Below, piece by piece: positions 18,596 to 27,500 of a stretch of DNA of 64,000 nt. The stretch comes from Bradyrhizobium sp. 139. GTDB lineage: Bacteria > Pseudomonadota > Alphaproteobacteria > Rhizobiales > Xanthobacteraceae. The first letter of the stretch is position 1. Each line of letters opens with the position of its first letter. The position numbers and the translations under genes were made by a program. The stretch lies in NCBI RefSeq assembly GCF_023074175.1, contig NZ_JADPKS010000074.1:1-64000 (forward strand). The letters are read 5' to 3'. Below the pieces are notes generated by a model that saw nothing but the letters and a program-made list of their open reading frames with translations, did no database searches and was not told where the DNA came from.

Positions 18596-20137
18596 ATGGA
18601 CCAGGACGTCGCAGCGAAAGAGCAGCCCCGCTACATCAAGCTCAACGAGCGCGACAATGTCGCGATCGTGGTCAATGATTTCGGGCTTCCCGCCGGCTCG
18701 CGCTTTGCCTGCGGACTGACGCTGCGGGCCTTCGTGCCGCAGGGGCACAAGACGGCGCTGGTCGATATCGCGCAGGATCAGCCGATCGTCCGCTATGGCG
18801 AGGTGATCGGCTACGCACTTTCGCCGATCCTGGCCGGTGAATGGGTCGACGAAGCCCGCATCCGCATGCCGGAGGCCCCTGCCCTCGACAAGCTCGAGAT
18901 CTCCACCGCCGTTCCCGCGCCGCTGCCGCCGCTCGAAGGCTTCACTTTCGAGGGCTTTCGCAATCCGGATGGCTCGGTCGGCACCAAGAACATCCTCGGC
19001 ATCTCCTCCTCCGTGCAATGCGTCAAGGGCACGATGGAATATGCGGTCAAGCGCATCCGCACCGAGCTCCTGCCCAAATATCCGAACGTCGACGATGTCG
19101 TGCCGCTGACGCATGCCTATGGCTGCGGCGTCGCCATCAATGCGCCCGATGCGGTCGTGCCGATCCGCACGTTGCAAAATCTCGCGCTCAACCCGAATTT
19201 CGGTGGCGAGATTTTAGTCATCAGCCTCGGCTGCGAAAAGCTCGCGCCGGAGCGGCTGGTGCCGGAAGGCGTCAGCGATGCCATCGTGCGGATGCAGGAC
19301 GAAGCCTTTGACGGCTTTGGCGCGATCGTCGATGCGATCATGATCCAGGCCGAGGCCCGCCTGAAAATCCTCAACAAGCGCACCCGCGAGACCTGCCCGG
19401 CCGCCGATCTCGTCATCGGCCTGCAATGCGGCGGCAGCGACGCCTTCTCAGGCGTCACCGCGAATCCGGCGGTCGGCTTTGCCGCAGACCTGCTGGTGCG
19501 CGCCGGCGCCACCGTGATGTTCTCCGAGGTCACCGAAGTGCGCGACGCCATCCAGCTCCTCACCCGGCGCGCCATCAATGAGGACGTCGGCCGCGCGCTG
19601 GTGCGCGAGATGGCCTGGTACGATTCCTATCTCGCCCGCGGCGGCGCTGACCGCAGCGCCAACACCACGCCCGGCAACAAGAAGGGCGGCCTTGCCAACA
19701 TCGTCGAGAAATCACTGGGCTCGATCGTCAAGTCCGGTTCGTCGGCCATCACCGGCGTGCTCTCGCCCGGCGAGAAGGCGACGCAAAAGGGCATGCTGTT
19801 CGCGGCAACCCCGGCGTCAGACTTCATCTGCGGGACGCTCCAGCTTGCCTCCGGCATGACGCTGCAGGTGTTCACCACCGGCCGCGGCACGCCCTACGGT
19901 CTCGCGGCTGCGCCCGTCATCAAGGTTGCGACCCGCACCGAGTTGGCGCGGCGCTGGAAGGACCTGATTGATTTCGACGCCGGCGGCATCGCCACCGGCG
20001 AGAAGACCATCGAGGAGACCGGCCGGGACCTGTTCCGCCTGATCCTCGACGTCGCCAGCGGCCGGACAAAACCGTGGTCGGATCGCTGGGGCATCCACAA
20101 CGACCTCACGCTGTTCAATCCTGCGCCGGTGACCTGA
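18596..20137 (+). CDS. garD: Galactarate dehydratase (UxaA/GarD family)
   Basis: A 513-residue protein of the altronate/galactarate dehydratase family. The N-terminal SAF-like region (residues 1 to about 95) is followed by the catalytic part with '[13 protein letters not shown]', 'THAYGCGVA', '[18 protein letters not shown]' and '[19 protein letters not shown]', all family landmarks. GarD turns galactarate into the same 5-keto-4-deoxyglucarate used by KdgD, giving the cluster a second entry point. The start at 18596 excludes translated repeat sequence that a longer form would include. The family uses Fe2+. Confidence 0.9.
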   Translation: MDQDVAAKEQPRYIKLNERDNVAIVVNDFGLPAGSRFACGLTLRAFVPQGHKTALVDIAQDQPIVRYGEVIGYALSPILAGEWVDEARIRMPEAPALDKLEISTAVPAPLPPLEGFTFEGFRNPDGSVGTKNILGISSSVQCVKGTMEYAVKRIRTELLPKYPNVDDVVPLTHAYGCGVAINAPDAVVPIRTLQNLALNPNFGGEILVISLGCEKLAPERLVPEGVSDAIVRMQDEAFDGFGAIVDAIMIQAEARLKILNKRTRETCPAADLVIGLQCGGSDAFSGVTANPAVGFAADLLVRAGATVMFSEVTEVRDAIQLLTRRAINEDVGRALVREMAWYDSYLARGGADRSANTTPGNKKGGLANIVEKSLGSIVKSGSSAITGVLSPGEKATQKGMLFAATPASDFICGTLQLASGMTLQVFTTGRGTPYGLAAAPVIKVATRTELARRWKDLIDFDAGGIATGEKTIEETGRDLFRLILDVASGRTKPWSDRWGIHNDLTLFNPAPVT

Positions 20138-20232
20138 GCAGAACGGCTCGCCAGCGCGAATTCGGAGAGCGAAGCTCGTTGATTTACGCACCGTCATCCC
20201 GGCAACGCCGCGAACCCGAAACGAAGCACGCC

Positions 20233-20589
20233 TCACGTCATGCTGCCCGGCATGAAGCAGCGCACGCGCGGGTGGCCGTCGACATAGTGCTTCCAAACCA
20301 TGGTGCGGCCGATCTTGTTCGGCTCGCTGATCACGGCGCCGTCGGGGACGACGACCCATTCCTGGTCGAGATGCACGCGATAGTGCCCGCGATCGGACTC
20401 CCAGTCGACGTCGGCCACGACATAGCCGTCCGCATCCGAGCAGCATTGCCCGTATTCGCTGTGCAGGCTCTCGAACCAGGGTTTTAGCGGCGAGTTGGCG
20501 TAGCGCCCGTCGTCGCGCGCCGGCGCCGGTATACCCTGCAGCGCCGTCAGCCCCAGCAGCGTCGCTGCACATAATGCTGCAAGCCTCAT
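20233..20589 (-). CDS. Small secreted protein of unknown function
   Basis: A 118-residue protein with a signal peptide ('MRLAALCAATLLGLTALQ', cleavage near residue 24). The mature part has 'GQCCSDADGYVVADVDWES' and a C-terminal 'GRTMVWKHYVDGHPRVRCFMP', with three cysteines that may form a disulfide or metal site. I recall similar short periplasmic proteins in Bradyrhizobium but know no function. Transcribed leftward, convergent with garD. Confidence 0.75.
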   Translation of the reverse strand: MRLAALCAATLLGLTALQGIPAPARDDGRYANSPLKPWFESLHSEYGQCCSDADGYVVADVDWESDRGHYRVHLDQEWVVVPDGAVISEPNKIGRTMVWKHYVDGHPRVRCFMPGSMT

Positions 20590-20924
20590 ATCGTCTCCGC
20601 GGAACCATCGTCGCAGGGGACGAACAATGCCGCCCTCCTCCGCGCAAATGAGACAGGCGCGGCGCCGGCGACTCGTTCCCCCAGCTTTTGCGACAGCTAT
20701 GCAAATCTGGCGCCAGCGTGCATTCCGTGGAACTACTGGCGCGAGGAGATGTGCTTCCTGGCCAGCAGATCCGACCGACTTGCCCGCAAACGAAGTTCAG
20801 CCGCGGTGCATTCGCATTCGACGCTCGATCTGCGATGCATTCGCATCGCAGGCCTCGCATCTCAGGATGACGGGACTGCGGTTCGCAATGACGGAACTGG
20901 GGCCACCTCTGAGAGTGAATGCGC
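20590..20924. repeat. Intergenic region with hairpin and repeat remnants
   Basis: This 335-base gap contains a perfect eight-base-pair hairpin, TGCGATGC-ATTC-GCATCGCA (20831-20850), followed by CTCGCATCTCAGGATGACGG. A similar hairpin plus flank occurs at 37216-37240, so it belongs to a dispersed family. GTTCGCAATGACGG at 20881 is a fragment of another repeat. No gene is supported. Confidence 0.55.
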
Positions 20925-21539
20925 CTACTGCTTCGGCGCCGGCGCCATCATTGCGCCGCCCTTCTTCGTCGCGGGTGCGGGCGGCGGTTTCGTCGCGGCG
21001 GCCTGCGCGGGCAGATATTTCGCGACGATGGCGGGATCGACCTGCGCGAGGTTGGTATCCGGGAGGCGCGTCCAGGTCTCATCCTTGCCAAACAGGGAAA
21101 TGCCGAGGAAGCCGCGCATGGTCAGCGTCTGCCCGTCCGGGCTCACCGACATCTTGGCCTTCCAGATGTTGCCGTCGCGCGGATTGACCACGTTGCCGCC
21201 ATCGTATTTCAGCCCGTCGCGCTTCATGTCGCGGATGAAGGAGAGCCCGAGCACCGGCGCGTTCTTGCGGTCGTCCGTGCATTTCGCACAGACCTCGTTC
21301 GGATCGTCGCCCGGGCGCGGAAAGGTCTTGGCGATCACGCCTTCGAAGATGCCGTTGTGGTCGATGAAGAGAAACCATCCTACCGTCTTGCCGTCTTCGA
21401 CCTTTTGCCAAAGGCCTGCGGCAGTCGGCTGGGCCTGCGCCGTAGCTGGGAGTTGCGCTGCAGCCGGGCTCACCGCACCGAGCGACAGCGCGAGCGTAAG
21501 CAGCGAGAGCAGCCGGAAGCTGGAAAAGAGGTTCCGCAT
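20925..21539 (-). CDS. DUF2147-type secreted protein
   Basis: A 204-residue protein with a signal peptide ('[19 protein letters not shown]'). The mature domain matches the DUF2147 pattern: '[18 protein letters not shown]', '[10 protein letters not shown]', '[18 protein letters not shown]' and '[18 protein letters not shown]'. Known members are small beta-rich periplasmic proteins of unclear role. The C-terminal ~35 residues are Pro/Ala/Lys-rich and disordered. The ATG at 21539 follows AAGGTGAT, a good ribosome-binding site. Confidence 0.85.
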   Translation of the reverse strand: MRNLFSSFRLLSLLTLALSLGAVSPAAAQLPATAQAQPTAAGLWQKVEDGKTVGWFLFIDHNGIFEGVIAKTFPRPGDDPNEVCAKCTDDRKNAPVLGLSFIRDMKRDGLKYDGGNVVNPRDGNIWKAKMSVSPDGQTLTMRGFLGISLFGKDETWTRLPDTNLAQVDPAIVAKYLPAQAAATKPPPAPATKKGGAMMAPAPKQ

Positions 21540-21646
21540 TATGATCACCTTGCTAACCCGCGACTGGAATGGCCGCAGACTACGGCGATTTCGCGAACGG
21601 TTCCAGCACCAGAAACATGGGGCATCGCCCGCCCGCAACCCGGCCG

Positions 21647-22684
<1,038 letters not shown>

Positions 22685-22857
22685 TTATCGATCGTTATCG
22701 GTGGACGGCGCCCCCGCGGGCAGAAGTGACCCTGCCTGTCTAGCCAACGGGGATGGATCAGGGAAGGCATAAAAGCGGTGGCGCCCCGCAGCCGCGCCCA
22801 CTTGCCGGCTTCGGATAACTGGGCTGTAACGAGCAAAGATATGACGGAGATCAATCG

Positions 22858-23328
22858 GTGAACGCAGAAAGCCGCCTCGATACGACGCCGCGCCTGGAGG
22901 ACTATCCCTATCGTCTCAGTGACAATGTCCGCTTCGGCGATCTCGATCCGAACCAGCACGTCAACAACGCGGTCTACGCAACCTATTTCGAGACCGGTCG
23001 TGTCACGCTGATGAAGAGCCCGGAATACGGGCTGACGCCGCCGGGCCTGGCCTGGATCATGGTGCGGCTCGACATCCATTTCCGCGCCGAGTTGCACTGG
23101 CCGAACACGATCGAGCTTGGGCTTGGCGTCGTGAAACTCGGACGGACGTCAGTGACTTTCGAGCAGGTCGTGTTTTCGGAAGGAAAGTGCATCGCGTCGG
23201 CGATGTCGGTCGGCGTCATGCTCGACGAGGCGACGCGGCGTCCGGTGCCGCTCACTGCGGAGATAATCGAGAAGCTCAGACCGTGGCACAAGCGCGGCAT
23301 CGAGGTCGCGCCGCCGCCGCATAATTAA
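22858..23328 (+). CDS. Acyl-CoA thioesterase, 4HBT hotdog family
   Basis: A 156-residue hotdog-fold protein. 'VRFGDLDPNQHVNNAVYATYFE' (here VRFGDLDPNQHVNNAVY) carries the 4-hydroxybenzoyl-CoA thioesterase signature with the conserved Asp near residue 25. Related proteins hydrolyse short acyl-CoA or hydroxybenzoyl-CoA esters. The start is a GTG with GGAG about eight bases upstream. A seven-codon ATG frame (22841-22861) overlaps this start and might couple translation. It is divergent from the reductase and convergent with the ferredoxin gene. Confidence 0.87.
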   Translation: MNAESRLDTTPRLEDYPYRLSDNVRFGDLDPNQHVNNAVYATYFETGRVTLMKSPEYGLTPPGLAWIMVRLDIHFRAELHWPNTIELGLGVVKLGRTSVTFEQVVFSEGKCIASAMSVGVMLDEATRRPVPLTAEIIEKLRPWHKRGIEVAPPPHN

Positions 23329-23340
23329 AGAGAGGAGCGC

Positions 23341-23661
23341 TTAGGCCTGCCGTTCCGGCGTCGCAACGACCAGCCCGTCGAGCTCGTCGGAGACCTTGAT
23401 CTGGCAGGACAGCCGCGAGTTCGGGCGCACGTCGAAACCGAAATCGAGCATGTCCTCTTCCATCGGCGTCGGGCTGCCGACCTTCTCGCGCCAGACTTCG
23501 TCGACATAGACATGGCAGGTTGCGCAGGCACAGGCGCCGCCGCATTCGGCCTCGATGCCGGGAATGCTGTTGCGGATGGCGGCTTCCATCACGGTCGCGC
23601 CGTTCTCGACTTCCACCGTACGGGTTTCGCCCTTGTGGTCGACAAAGTTGATCTTGGCCAT
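23341..23661 (-). CDS. [2Fe-2S] ferredoxin
   Basis: A 106-residue ferredoxin starting '[19 protein letters not shown]'. Cluster ligands are C40, C46, C49 and C86, in the C-x5-C-x2-C...C arrangement of bacterial/adrenodoxin-type ferredoxins (ISC or FdVI type). Such ferredoxins serve P450s, Rieske oxygenases or Fe-S assembly; no isc genes are nearby, so an electron-carrier role with the adjacent reductase is more likely. I chose the ATG at 23661 from the family N-terminus; an upstream extension would be atypical. Confidence 0.93.
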   Translation of the reverse strand: MAKINFVDHKGETRTVEVENGATVMEAAIRNSIPGIEAECGGACACATCHVYVDEVWREKVGSPTPMEEDMLDFGFDVRPNSRLSCQIKVSDELDGLVVATPERQA

Positions 23662-23739
23662 GTGTGCTCGTGCTGCCGCGATGTTGCGAATGAATGAGGG
23701 TCCGGGCTGTCCTATAACGGGTCGATCCGCCCGGCGCCA

Positions 23740-23806
23740 TAGCGTTTTGATGCGAAGTGAATCCCGCTTGGCGGGAAGAAAACGCGTCAAAACAAAAGAC
23801 TAGAGC
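23740..23806. repeat. Degenerate Rhizobiales 'GCGTTTTGA...AAGAAAACGCGTCAAAA' repeat
   Basis: agcgttttgatgcgaagtg and gaagaaaacgcgtcaaaac are imperfect inverted arms around a small CCCGCTTGGCGGG hairpin. I recognise this as a common intergenic repeat of Rhizobiales genomes. It separates the ferredoxin and Hpt genes. Confidence 0.7.
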
Positions 23807-23826
23807 CCGGTCCTGACCCTGTCGCC

Positions 23827-24201
23827 CTAAGGCTTCAGGATCGCCTCGATGGCGGCGCGGGCCTCGGTCACCGCCTCTTTCAGCTCGGCGAAGGCGTGGG
23901 GCCGGCCATCGCCGGTCCGGATCGCGGTCTCCAGGCTGGCTGCGGCATCCGCCACCGCAAAGGCGCCGATTCCGCGCGCCGAACCCTTGAGCTTGTGCGC
24001 GAGCGCGCCGGCTTCGGCCGGAAGGGCCGCCATCGCCGCGATCAGGCGGACCGCCTGCTCGGCGAACATCGCCAACACTTCCTGTTCCAGTTCGGTGTCG
24101 CCGAGCGTCATGCGCGAGAGGTGATCGAGGTCGAGAGGGCCGTCGATGGGTGCAAGCGGGGGCGAGGGCATCCAGTCCATCCGTTGCAGTTCAGGCGTCA
24201 T
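23827..24201 (-). CDS. Hpt-domain phosphotransfer protein
   Basis: A 124-residue, nearly all-helical protein. 'LAHKLKGSARGIGAF' is the histidine phosphotransfer signature, with H69 as the predicted phospho-acceptor. No kinase or receiver domain is fused, so it should shuttle phosphate between a hybrid kinase and a response regulator encoded elsewhere. The ATG at 24201 leaves about 20 disordered residues; an in-frame ATG at 24267 adds 22 more. It is divergent from the giant coiled-coil gene across a region with CtrA-like half-sites. Confidence 0.87.
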   Translation of the reverse strand: MTPELQRMDWMPSPPLAPIDGPLDLDHLSRMTLGDTELEQEVLAMFAEQAVRLIAAMAALPAEAGALAHKLKGSARGIGAFAVADAAASLETAIRTGDGRPHAFAELKEAVTEARAAIEAILKP

Positions 24202-24597
24202 GGCACAGGCCCCGGCATCGCGCGACGGTCCGCCGGTCCGGCGGTCAGGTTCCTCCCACCCAAGCATGAAAATGGTTAACGAAATGTTGGGGCTGTTTAC
24301 CTGATTCCGCCCGTTTATTGACGAAAAGTTGCCGCAATCCGGCGAGTCCGGTGGAGAATTGTATTTATTGCTAAGGCGTTACGGCGTGATCCTGTTAACG
24401 ATGATTAAGATTGTCTTAATCGCAGGCATTTCATTCGCGACGCTCTGCCAATAGGATGTTGCGGAAATTGGCGGACAAGCCGTCCGGGTGGGGACGGCTC
24501 GGAAATCCGCGCAAGCGGCATGATCCGGTCTGTGGGCTTGCGTAGCGCGCAGGGCTCGCGGGGGGACGCGTACAAGTAACGAGGGCTCGGACTGAAC
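24202..24597. other. Divergent promoter region of the Hpt and giant coiled-coil genes
   Basis: An approximately 400-base region with no gene. It is more AT-rich than its surroundings in the middle and contains the TTAA half-sites described separately, plus TTAAC near 24276. The rightward gene lacks a strong Shine-Dalgarno; CGAGGGCTCGGACTGAAC precedes its ATG. Confidence 0.5.
24395..24419. promoter_or_regulatory. CtrA-like tandem TTAA half-sites
   Basis: TTAA occurs at 24395, 24405 and 24416. The last two are spaced by exactly seven bases, matching the alphaproteobacterial CtrA recognition sequence TTAA-N7-TTAA; the first adds a half-site at six. They lie about 180 bases before the giant gene in otherwise GC-rich DNA. 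That this is a CtrA site is inference from the consensus alone. Confidence 0.4.
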
Positions 24598-27500
24598 ATG
24601 GCGAACACTCCGAAAAAGGTCAAAGACCCCACAGAAGTTGCGCTTTCTGCGATCCAGGAAGCCCTGAACATCAGCGACACGGCCGCGGACACCAGCCGCA
24701 ACGCCTCGATGCGCAACGAAACGTCGTCTCCAGGGGCGCCGCCGGATCCCCCGATTTTCGACGAGCCGAATTTCGAGCCGCGTCCTGCCGCCAACGAACG
24801 GGCGGTGTTCGACCCGATCGAGGAGCCGCGTTCGTCGCGCCGCGCCGCCAATGACGACCGCGAGACGATCGGCCAGTTACTTCAGGCGCTTCAGAAGGGC
24901 CGCCCTGCCCGCAGCGTCTATACCTTCGCCACCATCTTCGCCGGCGTCTGGCTCGCGGCCTGCGCCGCGCTGACCGTCGGCTTCCTGCCCTCGATCCAGG
25001 CCGCCATGGGCCAGAGCGGCGGCGTGCTCGTTATCGCCGGTCTGATCGCGATGTTCTTCGCGCCCATCATGCTGTTCTACTTCCTGGCGAGCCTGGTCTG
25101 GCGCGGCCAGGAAATGCGCATGATCGCGCAGGCGATGGCGCAGGTCGCGATCCGCTTCTCCGAGCCGGAAGGCTCGGCGTCCGATTCCATGGTCACCGTC
25201 GGCCAGGCCATCCGCCGCGAGGTCGCGGCGATGGGCGACGGCATCGAGCGCGCCATCGCGCGCGCCGGCGAGCTCGAGACGCTGGTCGCCAACGAGGTTG
25301 CGGCGCTCGAACGCGCCTATTCCGACAACGAAGTGCGCATCCGCGCCCTGCTCCAGGACATCGCGCATCAGCGCGACAATCTGGTCGGCCAGGCCGAGCA
25401 GGTCCGCAGCGCCATCTCCGGCGTGCAGATCGATTTGCGCCACGACATCGCGCTGATCTCGGACGCGATCGCCTCGCGGGTCGACGAAGTCGCCAAGAGC
25501 ATCACCGGCGCGCTGGAAGAGCGCGGCGCTCATATCACGGGTGCCCTGAGCAACGCCGGCGACAACATGATCCTCGCGCTCGGCGAGCGCGGCGGCGACC
25601 TGCTCGACCGCCTCGAGGAGGCCAGCAACGAGACCACGCGCGCCGTGCTCGACGCCAGCGAGCGGCTGACCACCAGCCTCAATTTCAAGACCGGCCACGT
25701 CCACGACGAGTTCGTCGACCTCGCCGACCGCGTCCACGAGATGCTCAACGAGCGTATCGACCGCATCACCGGCGAGTTCGAGCAGCGCTCCGCCGCGATC
25801 GTCGACGGCATCTCCGAGCGCACCGAGCAGGTGCACGATAGCCTGAAGAATTCGTCGGACTCGCTGCTGCTCGAGCTCGAGCTGCGCTCCAACGACCTCT
25901 CCGCCAAGATCGACGACGCCGGCAACCGGCTCGCCGGCCAGATCATGACCTCCGGCGACAAGGCGAGCGAGGCGCTCGACGCCACCGTCAACACGCTCGT
26001 CGCCAAGGTCGTCAGCCAGACCGAGACCGCGCACGACTCGCTGTCGCTCCAGATGAGCGCGTTCGACGAGCTGGTGAAGAACCAGGGCACCGAATTGGTC
26101 GAGAAGTTCGCCCGCGACTCCGGCACCCTGGGCGCGCTGATCACACGCCACATCTCCGAGTTCGACCGCACCGTGAAGACGTTTGGCGGTGAGATCGTCG
26201 AGCGCATGGGCCAGCGCACGGAGGACATCGCCGAGACGCTGAAGACCTATGTCGACAATTTCGATACCCGCTTCACCTCGAACGGCGGCGACATCACGGC
26301 TGTCCTCGACCAGCGGCTGGTGCAGTTCGAGACCACGATCGGCGAACGCGTCACCAATCTCGACTCCTCGCTGAACGACAAGATCGCCGGCCTCGACGGC
26401 ACGATCGAAGGCCACATCAAGACCTTCGACAACCAGCTTGTCGGCCGCGTCGCCGCGCTCGAACAGTCGTTCGACACCCGCGCCAGGTCGGTGACAGAAA
26501 CCATTGACGGGCGCCTCAACACACTCGCCACGACGCTGACTGACGGTGCCGCCCAAGCGATTCAGTCGGTCGATACGCGGCTGACGCACCTCACGACGAC
26601 GCTCACCGGCGGCGCCTCGGAGGCACTCGAGTCCATCGACTCCCGCCTCACCCACCTCACGACGTCCCTGACCGACGGCGCGTCGCAGGCGATTGAGACG
26701 ATCGACACGCGCCTCAACCATCTCACGACCTCGCTCACCGATGGCGCATCGCAGACCATCCAGTCGATCGATACGCGGTTGACGCACCTCACGACGACGC
26801 TCACCGGCGGCGCCTCGCAGGCGCTCGAATCCATCGACACGCGCCTCACCTACCTGACGACTGCGGTGACAAACGGCGCCTCGCAGGCCGTGCAGTCGAT
26901 CGACACGCGCCTCACCCTCCTGACCTCGACGCTCACGGACGGCACCGCGCAGGCGATCGAGGCGGTCGACCGCCGCATCACCGGCGTCACCGAGATCATC
27001 GACGGCCGCAGCACGCATCTGACCGACACGGTCACGGCGCGCTTCCAGGACATCCACCAGGCCATCGAGACCAAGGTCGGCTCGGTCGCCAGCGATATCG
27101 ACGTGCGCGTGGCGCAGTTCGAGGACCTGCTCGGCTCGCGTGTCGAAGCCGTTGCCGGCCGCATCGAAAGCAGCGGCCGTCAGGCCAGCGAGGACATGAT
27201 GTCCCGCGCCGAGATGATCTCGACCGCGATCCGCTCGCATGTCGAGGACGCCGAGCGCTCGCTCACCAACCTCGTGGTCAACACCAGCGAGACGATCCAG
27301 ACCGGTGCGCGTACCGCCCAGCAGTCGCTGATGACGGTCTCCTCCGACGTCAACGCCCAGCTCAAGATGACGTCCGCCGAGGTCGAGCGCGCGCTGACCG
27401 CGGTCGGCACCGGTGCTGCGAACTCGATCCTGACCAGCGCCCGCGAGGCGCAGTCGACCCTGGTCGCTGCCTCCGGCGATGCCTCCAACCAGATCAAGTC

